From: Elysia marginata
Taxonomy: Eukaryota; Mollusca; Gastropoda; Plakobranchidae
Assembly: GCA_019649035.1 (NCBI GenBank)
Contig: BMAT01002812.1
Span: 513,568 to 535,038 of the forward strand
DNA: 21,471 nt
Direction of reading: 5' to 3'
A program made the position numbers and the translations under genes. Positions 1-9,500 of the stretch are shown here, one piece after another. The notes beneath the pieces were generated by a model. The model worked only from the letters and a program-made list of their open reading frames with translations, was not told the DNA's origin and ran no database searches. Positions within the stretch are counted from its first letter, which is position 1. Each line of letters begins with the position of its first letter.

Positions 1-370
1 TTTTCCTGGGCATGCATTCCAATGTGACGTCATTGACAAATACTTTCGTAGGTTTCCGTCCGTGATCCAATCACGAAGGGCCATAAATCGTGTTTGTGCT
101 GTTTATTTTTAGCCTAGGGTCACCTACTTTCGTAATGGGGTCAAGCTGCCGGCCGGTGGCGCGGAAGCTCGGTTTGTTGTTATGCATTCGCTCTTTCGTT
201 ACGCAACACTGGACTTATTTATCGCGCAGGCCTCGGCCAGGCAACGGGCTTGGCATAGGGGTCGCTGTCAGTGTCTGTGAAGGCAACGGTCGCTGCTCGC
301 TGTCGATCTCAACGAAAGCGCTCATTGTAGACATGTGTTTTACACGGCCCAGGCTATGGTTTTTCAATTG
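1..370. promoter_or_regulatory. CpG-rich promoter-like segment
   Basis: About 25 CpGs in 370 bp, against a CpG-poor, AT-rich remainder. It contains a perfect CRE palindrome TGACGTCA (25-32), a CCAAT box (67-71) inside the inverted repeat CGTGATCCAATCACG (61-75), two copies of TACTTTCGTA (41-50 and 125-134), and GCCGGCCGG (148-156). These are features of unmethylated animal promoters. The gene served, the strand and the start site are not visible. A 93-codon frame (90-371) runs through it but resembles nothing I know. Confidence 0.35.
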
Positions 371-1263
371 AATCGATTCAACTAAATTTTGGTAAAAGAT
401 ATGGATTTCTAGCCGTTCCTGTTATTTGCGATTTTTATTTTCCTGTTATTACCAATTTTAGAATAAAGCCACATTTTAGTTACTCTTCCTATCGAACCCA
501 ATTCGTATCCTCATTTCTCCTCACAGGGTATAAGATGGATGGTTCCTATCTCTCACTCCTACTCCCAAGCCATCTCTTTCCTAAGGGAAATCGTGAAATT
601 TGTAGTTGGAAATGCATTTACAATTAGAAAATTAAAGGCCCTGTCTAGTATCGAGCAAATTGAAGTTATTGCTTTTCTTTATTTATTTTTTTTTCTTACG
701 ACCTTTATTTTCTTTTAAATATACCAAAATCTTACTTCAAAACCCCGACGGTTGTCTTCTGCTCATTATACACGTATATAAAATAATTGTTACATAATGT
801 TCAGAGCAAAACTGCCTCAACGCGTGTCTGCCAAATATGCCCGTATACTTCTTGCTCTCGTCATTGTTGTTTTTTGTTGCTGCTGATGCTACTTTTACAA
901 AAACTACCATTGTACATGTTCTGCGGTTGTTTCTGCTCTTTGCCCCAATCATGAAAAGACCGCGGTCCTCAAAATGTAGGTAAAGTAAGTGCGCAATTGC
1001 CCTAGCTAGAAAGCCTAAGAAATAACAGTTGGACTGAACTTGGACACTCTGGTCACGCCCGGGTCATGACCTTAGTGAAAAATGAACTGAAGGGAGAGAC
1101 TGATAAGACCCCAGCGCGGTCAGTTGGTGTCGATGCTACCCCGTGTAGGCATGTGCGTGTTTTCATTTAACCTGGAACTCGGTAGCCGTCCAAAACCGGT
1201 TCGCACAACGAGACATTATATATACAGGATGCATCCGGGTGGTGATTTCATGACATGGCAACA
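371..1263. other. Non-coding, nothing recognised
   Basis: AT-rich sequence with homopolymer runs; no exon, repeat or signal that I can support. Confidence 0.5.
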
Positions 1264-1502
1264 TAATAATAGTAATAATAATACATAATATTACATAATC
1301 CTGATGAAATGAACACCCCGGGACCCCAAAAATGTGTTGACTCTAAGCAAAAGTTGACTTTAACCATAACAAAAATATAAAGAAATACAAAACGGGACTG
1401 CCAAACAATGTTGACTTTACGAAGGAGTTTTTCTTTAAGGTGGTGACTTTAAATAGATTCCACTGTAATAATAAAAATAAAATTAATTATAATAATAATT
1501 TC
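1264..1502. repeat. AAT/TAA-rich microsatellite interrupted by a MITE
   Basis: AAT-type repeats run at about 1264-1292 and resume at about 1467-1502, on either side of a TIR element (1294-1465). The simplest reading is insertion at a TA inside a pre-existing AAT tract. Confidence 0.55.
1294..1465. mobile_element. Diverged copy of a pogo-like MITE (copy A)
   Basis: About 172 bp, aligning end to end with the element at 2828-3006. Shared blocks include AACACC-CGGGACC, TTGACTTTAACCAT, repeated GTTGACTTTA and the terminal CCACTG. TA dinucleotides lie at 1292-1293 and 1466-1467. The left terminal repeat is partly deleted. No coding capacity. Confidence 0.65.
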
Positions 1503-2827
1503 AATGACAATAGTAAGGCCTCTGCTACTATACTACAGGTTCACAGTCGTCTAACAAAACCGTGTATGTATTCAGGTACATGTAACGATTGCAGAGATAT
1601 TGGCCTAGGCTAGTATAACACGCATTGCTCGCTTTTTAGGTCTGACCCATTTGCAACCTTCTATAATGATACAACCGCGCTGATTGAAAAAAATATACCA
1701 GTAATTGCAGAATGCCTAACACTGAGATGTAGCTCAAGTTTATCGTCTTCACCGCAATGGAATAGTTTATGATTCTATCGACAACATGTATTGTACACAC
1801 GGCGACTCGGCCTGTATTGCAGCGTTCTCGCCCTTTAACTGTTCAACATTACAAGGTCGCACCGTTATGACCCGACACGACCTCGCTGCTGTCATCGCCC
1901 AGTGGAAAACATAACAACAGTTACCTCCATGTTTCTTGATAGGCAGTTTACGTGGCAACACATTCAGACCTAGCAAAAACAATGACCTTGAAAACGTTGG
2001 CCCAATCTCATTAGAGTTAATAGCATAGAGACAATTAATGATTGGAGTAAAGTTTTACGTTATTAAGAATAAAAAGGAAGAACAGACGAGTATAATATTC
2101 AATAGTTGGTGCAATACACTATGTCTACGTTACTGCGTTAGAAATCATTGTACTGACCCCACCATGGCGATCTCCATCAACAATAGAAACATCAAAGCCC
2201 TGCTAACATAAGCAAAGACAGTCTTGGTTTTTATAACTGATAATGCATGTGTTGGCACACTTTAGCTTTAGTATATGACGTGTCATAGATCTAGTAGCCC
2301 ATATACCAAGATGTTCACTCCAGTAGGCCAAAGAGCTTAGTTTCTAGAAAGGCTTTGAAATATGTTATTGACCTGCAGTACATGTATCTTGTTTGATACC
2401 GTCACCACTCTGGACGAAAAGAAAAATTAGTTTAATAATATTCATGCAACGCGTGTAGATTTATCTCTGTGACTTTATTGTAATTTACGCGAACTTTATC
2501 CCAGTGTTCACTGTTTTTCTTAAATGGCACGCAATTTATCGGAATTTATTCGTAGAAGCAAAGGAAATCAAATTCAAGAGATGAGGTGAAAAACTATATG
2601 CACATGCATACACATAATTATAAGGCCTAATACATGTACAATGTAGCAGGAAAACTATGTGTATATTTTCCCTTTGGATACTAATCTTTCCTTTCAAACA
2701 TCCTTATCTTGGCATATTGCCCTCAGAGCAGCAGTTGAGCAAGAACTGCCTTGGGGGCGGTGGTTAGCAGACTAGCAGTACCTAGCAGCATTGATCATAA
2801 GATAAAAAATATAGGCCCTATAGGCTA
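1503..2827. other. Non-coding, nothing recognised
   Basis: No exon or mobile element recognised. A short GC-richer patch at 2731-2800 contains GGGGGCGGTGG and three TAGCAG copies. Confidence 0.45.
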
Positions 2828-3006
2828 CAGTGGAATCCTGATAAATTCAACACCTCGGGACCGAAAAAAGGTGTTGATTTTAAGCAAGAGTTGACTTTAA
2901 CCATTACAAAAATGTAAAAAAAAAAATACAAAATGAGATTGCAAAACAGAGTTGACTTTAAGCAAGAGTTTCCTTTAAAGGTGTTGACTTTAAGTGGACT
3001 CCACTG
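2828..3006. mobile_element. Pogo/Tc1-mariner-type MITE (copy B)
   Basis: A 179-bp element starting CAGTGGAATCC and ending GGACTCCACTG, inverted repeats matching at 10 of 11 positions, flanked by TA at 2826-2827 and 3007-3008 as expected for the Tc1/mariner superfamily. The interior has several GTTGACTTTA / TTGATTTTAAG subrepeats and no transposase. CAGTGG-type ends with TA duplication suggest a pogo/Tigger-like source; that part is inference. Confidence 0.7.
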
Positions 3007-3008
3007 TA

Positions 3009-3690
3009 TAATTTGCACATTAAAAAAGATTCCTGCTACTTCTCGAAAGTTGTCTGAACCACTGAACCAAAATGCACACGTACAATTTAATTTCAAAACT
3101 CTTTTTTCGTCTTATTTATGCATTTTTTTCGTATGTGTGTATGAGTGCTTGGCAGCACGTGGGAGAGATGAGGAAACTAGAGAAAGAAATAGGGGGTAAG
3201 AAGGGTGGAGCGAATGAGAGAGAGGACCTTGCTCTGGTCTTTATAGTGTGTGTTAATCCTGCGTTCTTGAACGTACAAAAGTGTGTTTTCACGTACGTGT
3301 CTTTCTGTGCATGAGTTCGAAATATAACTTTCAGACTACGTGTGTCGTGTGTCAGCACAAACATACAATAATCATCACGGATCAATATAGTGTATTGCAT
3401 CTTATTTTTTTTCTATAAAAGGAAACTGCCGTTACTTAGGTTTCCTGTGGTCACCGCAATATTAACGAACGCAAAACAATGTCAACATGAAGAACCGAAA
3501 AATGAAACCCATTCAAGTACAAAACTATTATAATTTAATTTTCACATGTTACGTGTACTGTATATGGAACGTCAAATTGCACCACTTACCAAAACGATCA
3601 CCTCAGTCGAAGGAGTGATTGACTAGGACTATTGCACAACAATTAGAATCTATTCAAGAGTTTTGGCCTTACTTGACTTGGCAAACCTCA

Positions 3691-3725
<35 letters not shown>

Positions 3726-4659
3726 GTGAGAAACCACAGGCGGAGGCAGAGGGAAAAGCATTGCATTGTGTGTTGTGTGTGAGTGTGAACGCTCAAAATT
3801 TAGGCCTATTGGTGCCACAAACAGCATGCTCGGAAACATTTTCCCACCGGCCAAAATGGGACCAACACAAAACCCAACACCACCGCTTGTGTCCGCCCCT
3901 GTGTGTCAAAAGCCACAGGCTGTACCCAGCGCAGGAGCATTCTTTACGGTTTACCTCGGTGCAGGCTCTGCAGTGGCGTGCAAGTGTGCAATATTTACCC
4001 AGCCTCGTTCTCAGTTCTCACTCTCACTAGTCACTTTGACCGGCTCGCCAACTCAATCTGATAAACATTAAACAAACACAATTCGATATCGTAGCAAAAC
4101 AGGGAAGAAGAAGATTTATACCAAACCCAACCAGCCAAGTTCAAAGCAGAAGTTGTGATAGATAATTGTATCTATTTAACTATTATTATTTAATAAGGCC
4201 TCACAGTATTACTCCTTTTCCCTATTTCAAAGCCATTGCAATGCATCTAGACTCAATATCTCTTATCTAGTGTATCTAGATCTACCCTTCTTGTTCTGTG
4301 CAAATTGCAGTCTTAATTTTAGTTGTTTTTTTTTTAAAGGGAAAGTTTGATTTTGTTTGTTTGTTGTTGTTGTTTTCTTTTTTTGTGTGTGTAAATTTAT
4401 AGTACGGTACGTGTACTATACTACAGAGAATTTCCTTCTGCAGATTTACAATTGTAAAAAAATTGCCCGGCCCTACATAGTTGATCGCAGCAAAGTAATG
4501 TCGCCTTTGCTCAAGAAACCCGCCCGTGATCCTTCTGCAGCTTTCAATTCTGAATCAAGAACAGCCTCCCCTTCCATCACCCATTTCCAACCGTAAACCA
4601 TCACAACCACCTCCCTCGCTCGCTTTTATTTCAAGGGCATAATAAGTAGCCTAGACTTG
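3009..4659. other. Non-coding, nothing firm beyond a TC microsatellite
   Basis: Frames up to about 100 codons occur (for example 3766-4071) but look like chance. An exon-like segment with a TTCCTTCTGCAG acceptor starts at 4444 and stays open to 4596, but has no family resemblance and no good donor. Confidence 0.4.
3691..3725. repeat. TC microsatellite
   Basis: (TC)n over 35 bp with one G interruption at 3701. It gives an artificial poly(Arg-Glu) frame on the - strand. Confidence 0.95.
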
Positions 4660-4734
4660 CATCGTTGGAAACGAGGTCACGAAAACAAACCACAAGCTGA
4701 GCTCGTGCTAACTGACTTCGATGTGTGTTTACAT

Positions 4735-4861
4735 CACGTGGCCCCGCGTGCCCGGCCACTTGCTATAAATAGAATTGCCGGCCGCAGTGCGCATGTTGCC
4801 CGAAATACGTCCGCGTAACCGGCTTTTTATGGAACAGCACTTCTTTTCGATGAAGAAGTGA
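4735..4861 (+). promoter_or_regulatory. Candidate TATA promoter with 5' hairpin and short uORF
   Basis: A locally CpG-rich block in AT-rich DNA: E-box CACGTG (4735-4740), consensus TATA box TATAAATAG (4764-4772), GCCGGCCGC (4777-4785). A start site would be expected near 4790-4797. Downstream is a 22-codon frame (ATG 4793, TGA 4859-4861) and a perfect 8-bp inverted repeat CACTTCTT / AAGAAGTG with a 7-nt loop (4838-4860). It lies 1.6 kb upstream of the zinc-finger exon on the same strand, so it may drive an internal isoform of that gene. No splice donor joining it in frame was found. Confidence 0.4.
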
Positions 4862-5702
4862 ACAAAAAACTATTCAACCTGCCTTTTGGTATTCACAAAA
4901 AACATTTTATACAAAACTTTTCAATTACTTTAACAGTTCAAAAAGCATTTATTTGTGAAAGGCACAAACTTTTCACGACTAGACTATAATTCTACAAAAA
5001 TTAAAGCCCAAGTAAACAGAACATTGGTAAAAAAAAAATCATTTCTCCTGCGAATTCAGCTACTCAGAAGCGGCTTAGGCAATGACCTGAAGTCCACATT
5101 GACAGCCATAAGTACTGCGAATCGTTATTGTAGCATCTAGATCCAATTACGTAAGCCTACCTGTATTGATAGACCTATGTGAGCGATGTGTCACGAAGAA
5201 AATGAACTTTCGGTGAATCTAATTTTAATTACAAGGAGGAAACCCCAGAACAAAAAGGAAATTAAACACACCACTCTCTCCCACACGTACACTCAAAATA
5301 AATGGGTTTTTTTACTTCCACTTTTTAAAAGTTTCGAACGTTTAATTTTTACGAGAAAAATTACACTTTTGTTACCCTCAGTATTTAAATTTTCACTTTT
5401 GATTTTTATATGAAGAAACTTTGCTATCTCTTTTTTAATTATCGACATTGAAACATTTTATTTGTTTTAATTGGCGAAAACGTTGATTTAAATAATGAAC
5501 GAGCGTGACATGTGATTGCTACTGCGTTCCTAAACCTTTATGTATCAAACCATTATTACTTTTTATGAGTACAAAATTACATTAAAATAGCGGGTATTTC
5601 GGTTTTTTTTCATGAGACACTCAAATCTAGGGATTGAAAATTCTCTATCGTCGGGTTTCTCATGTAGACTTCATCTACTGTAAGCTCTTGAACTGTTTCG
5701 TA
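4862..5702. other. Non-coding, nothing recognised
   Basis: AT-rich; short frames only. Confidence 0.45.
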
Positions 5703-5872
5703 ATATAGCTCAGACTTTGCGATCCAAGTTTTATAAATTGAACTCAATGGGTTTTTTTTTCATATAGCTTAGACGTTGTGATCCAAGTAGGCCTGTTATA
5801 AATTGAACTCAATGGTTTTTCATATAGCTCAGACGTTGTGATCCAAGTATTATAAATTGAACTGAATATTTT
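5703..5872. repeat. Three-copy tandem repeat, about 60-bp unit
   Basis: Units at about 5703-5760, 5761-5820 and 5821-5872 share ATATAGCTYAGAC, TTGTGATCCAAGT and TATAAATTGAACT, followed by T runs. Differences are substitutions, a variable T run, and an AGGCCTG insertion in unit 2. Confidence 0.9.
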
Positions 5873-6354
5873 TTCGTTAAAGAAATTAAAGGCTTAAAAA
5901 TGTTGATCGCCAATGGGCTTGCTTTACAAGAGAAAAAGAACTTTGAAAATAAAAGGATTAGAGGCCTAAGGCAAACAAGCAAACAAAATAAAAATTAAAA
6001 AATCCAGTAGGCCTACACCAGTTTTACTACACATAGATATCCAGATAATCTTTTGCACTTCACACCCAGTTTTCCAAAGCGAGACAAACCACTTATGCCT
6101 GTTTTTTTATGTATAATTACTATTATGCACTTGCAAATTAATGAGTAGAAATCGAGTCATGAACGATTTATTCTGACCTTTTCATTCTTTGCCCCTTCAA
6201 AATTTTTTCAGTTTGTTTTTAAAATAGGCTACCACAAATGACCATCTAACTAACACCAGGAGGACCTGGCTTTCGAAAGAATAGGACAGTTAGCAATACA
6301 CAAGTTTGAACGATTATCAGTAAATCAGTTGATATACTTACTTTCTTTTTGCAG
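5873..6354. other. Sequence upstream of the zinc-finger exon (probably intron)
   Basis: AT-rich, ending in the polypyrimidine tract and CAG acceptor at 6354. The exon enters in phase 0, so this is the 3' part of an intron whose donor was not identified. Confidence 0.6.
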
Positions 6355-6452
6355 GAGGAAGACACCCTGTATCAATGTACGTGGAGAGGATGCAAAGAGA
6401 TTTCTACAACCAGCAACGCCATAGAGAGACACATTCGGCGCGTTCATTTTGA
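6355..6452 (+). CDS. ZNF704: Exon encoding the C2H2 zinc finger
   Basis: The acceptor is a pyrimidine-rich tract ending in TTTTTGCAG at 6354; the donor is GA|GTAGGT at 6453. The exon is 98 nt, enters in phase 0 and leaves in phase 2. It encodes 32 residues beginning [13 protein letters not shown] and ending RHIRRVHF, a complete C-x4-C-x12-H-x4-H finger. Reading past the donor gives GAG TAG, an immediate stop, so the splice is required. The two leftover bases (GA) plus T at 7303 make Asp and join exactly into the family's acidic box. The exon has no ATG and is easily missed by ORF calling. Confidence 0.9.
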
Positions 6453-6478
6453 GTAGGTGGTGTGAATTAGACGAGACA

Positions 6479-6554
<76 letters not shown>

Positions 6555-9500
6555 GAGATTAAATTAAATCTAGCATTCACACCACACATATCTAGCAAAC
6601 ATCCTAAACGAGTTAAATGTCGGAAAACGCCTATCAAAAGTAGGCTACATGTAGTGATGTACATTAATTTTATCCCCACGACATTTTCCTTAGTATTTGA
6701 AATCAGCTGATTATCCTCAACATTTTGATAATTTCAAGCAATATGAATACCCTGTACCCTTGTTAGTGAGACATTGAGACTAAGTTACTTATTGTACCTT
6801 TAAAATAATTGTTATTGTCTGGCAGCAAAGCGCAAGCATTGATTTATTATATCAGTAACTGTTCTATTGATGAGATAGAATGAAGACGTAAAGCAGTTAA
6901 AAAAAAAAACCTGATTGGATTGCAAACTCAATTTCTTTTGTTATGTTGAAAGAGAACACAATAAATGTAAATCTTGGCATAGTTTTTACTTTAACTTGAT
7001 GAAGAAAATCTTAAATTTGGGAGAAAAACCTAAGATACAGCTAAGTTTGTGAAGACCCAGCATAAAATGTTAAGTATACGCCACCCCGGCCATTGAAAAA
7101 GAGTGGAAAAACATTAACATTGAGAGCAAAATACAAAAATACAAATAATCATTCATTTGACTTGTAATGAAGAAAATTTTAAAATTTGAAAGCAAGAAAC
7201 AATGTATTATGACATGGCCCTTTATTTTATTTGCTTGCTGTGTGTAAGCATCTTTTGGAAGTCTCTGCATCATTTGAACTAATGTGCACATTGTTTTTAC
7301 AGTCGAGACAGCGACCTAGAATTGACTGACAATGAAGAAGAGTTTCACTACACTGAGGTGGATGTCACGTCACAGTCCATCAACAACATCACCCGGTCGT
7401 TTGCCGCCATGAACACATCCTCTCCCAAAGAGAGGGCCACAACTGTCTCATCAGGTGTCCCTCCAGCTCACCACAGACCCAACCCCAAGATTGGCATGTC
7501 GCCTCCTGTTGCTGGTAACACACACAGAGACGCACACCTTCACAGAAGGAGACACATCAGCGAAGGAGGAGAGCAGCATGCACCAATCGCCACCCAAATG
7601 GCAGCTCGTCCTGAAACTAGCAGTGGTGGGGTTGTCATCGGCTCTGCAGCGCCTGGCAATGTGGTTGGCGGCATATTTGCCATGGACTCTTCTGTGATCC
7701 CTAAGGGCATGAGTTCAAGTTTTGGATCTGGAGGTGCTGGGGTCTTTGATCATGACTATCAGCGGAAGGTGTGTGACTTAGAATTATATTGTTTATTACG
7801 TTTAACATGCAACCACAGTCATGTCCACATAATCCATACCAATTACTATATTCAGATTACGCTTTCTTTCCTTTTGTAATGTTTACTGATGCATTACTAT
7901 TACTATATCACATCGTCCTTATCATTATCCTTACCATCACCATCATATTCGTCGTAACCATCATCATCGATAATCATATCAGATGTATTCTGCCTTGGAC
8001 AAACAAATTGCTGTATCTCTCACATGGTTTACACTGCATATATACTGCTTCTGGTTTGTCCCCGCAGTAATAATGGTTGCTTTATTTTTTTTTTGTTTTT
8101 GTTTTTGTCGTTATCATGTACAAAGCTGGCCACTGGCCTCTTTAAATGGCCCCCCTGTAATGTCTACATTTGTTTGACAATTTAAGAAAAAGTGTTTACT
8201 TTTACACATAATTCAAATTTTTGGATAGTTTAAAGCATATTTTTTTACCATGGGGTTCAAAAGCTCCAAACTGGACTGGACAAGAAGTAGAACTGCATAA
8301 CTAGCACACTTAGTAATTAAATACCAGTTGCCTGACTTGAACTCATCTTTTGAATCCCATTCCAATTTCAGACCCTCTTTTATTTATGATGTTGACCTCC
8401 TTTAGGCTTTGCATGCCTTTTTGATTTTCATATTTCCCTTTCTATATGCCCATTTCAATTGGCTTTGTATATATTTAATGTCAATTTGTTTAAATTTGTT
8501 TATTTATTACTTTATTAAAACAGTAATCAAAGAGTTTATAATGGATATCAGATCATTTGTTATTAAAACTTAACGTAATGTCCTATACTATTTATTATAT
8601 ACTACATATATTTTAATTGTATTTCTCCACCAGTTTTCCAAGCACGTCCCACAGCCGCAACAAGCCAGCTCTGTTCCTACACATGCTAGCCTGTTTCAAG
8701 AAGGCCCACTGGCCAGTTTGCCGATTACAATCAGCCAAGGCCAAATTCAGAAATCTCTGTCGTGGCAGATACATTCGTCCTCACCAGCTGGAAACATGGT
8801 AAGTAGATATCATTTGGTGCCATTTAAGTGGTGTAGCTTTTTTACTTCTATAAAATTAAATATGCATATGTGAAGATTTACGTTGAAATATCATGAGACT
8901 TGCTTACGTTCGCAAAATGGCATAACCGATGAGATTTGGTTACACAAATTTTACATTTGCTTAAAGCAAGACTTTGTGTCTCAAAATTATTGAACAAAAT
9001 ATTGTATTGTGAATAATTCTAGTTGTAATCCATCTGTGTTTGTGATTATTATACATTAGCAAAATGGGTAATTTTTTGGTAAATAAATTAACCCGATGTC
9101 TCATAGATGCAAACCGTATGTGGTGTTATGTTTTAATAATTCTACCTAGACAATTAAATCATAAAACTTCTATTTATAACACTATCAGTTTTTTTAAAAA
9201 AGAGGCAGCAGTACATAAACATTTTAATCTTGGGTCAGTGTCTATGTAAAACTTGCTTGCAACTATTCTTACCCCTGTAGACTTAGTTTACCGAAACCCT
9301 CCTTGTAAAAGTGTTTTCTTGTCCCCGTTTTCAGGTGTCACCTCCTCAAAGACCGAACAAGCTCACGCCACACGAGCGCCTTATGCAGCATCAGGCACAA
9401 TCCCCAAAATCAAGCGTGTCACCATCGACATTCAAGGCAGCTCCAGGTCACCATCGCAGGCCTCGAAGTGAAGTGCGAAAATGCCGCAAAGTCTATGGCA

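Noticed and set aside
90-371. 93-codon + strand frame in the CpG-rich head
   Set aside because: No recognisable family and no splice or start context. The frame length is explained by high GC, which lowers stop-codon frequency.
2818-3199. Overlapping frames of 88-92 codons on both strands
   Set aside because: They run across the 179-bp MITE and its subrepeats and show no protein-like content.
3669-3854. - strand frame with a repeated Arg-Glu run
   Set aside because: It is a translation of the TC microsatellite.
3761-4071. Two overlapping + strand frames of 89 and 101 codons
   Set aside because: No similarity I recognise, no acceptor/donor pair compatible with the phase-0 entry at 6355, and composition typical of chance frames.
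4357-4596. Possible upstream coding exon (acceptor TTCCTTCTGCAG, then a Ser/Pro-containing frame)
   Set aside because: The acceptor looks fair and the frame is open, but it ends in a stop with only a weak donor (CC|GTAAAC) and shows no match to the N-terminal part of the ZNF704 family.
4793-4861. 22-codon ATG frame as the first coding exon of the zinc-finger gene
   Set aside because: Its possible donors give phases 1 and 2, not the phase 0 needed at 6355. Kept only as a possible uORF.
6467-6679. - strand frame rich in Ser/Val/Cys/Leu
   Set aside because: It is a translation of the GA/GACA microsatellite.
7769-7879. Continuation of the linker exon past its donor
   Set aside because: The extension (starting VCDLELYC) is unrelated to the family, and the GTGTGT donor joins cleanly to 8634 in phase 0. 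At most a retained-intron isoform.
8617-8802. 61-codon ATG frame covering the SLSWQ exon
   Set aside because: Wrong register: the spliced frame starting at 8634 is open, phase-compatible on both sides and has the family motif.
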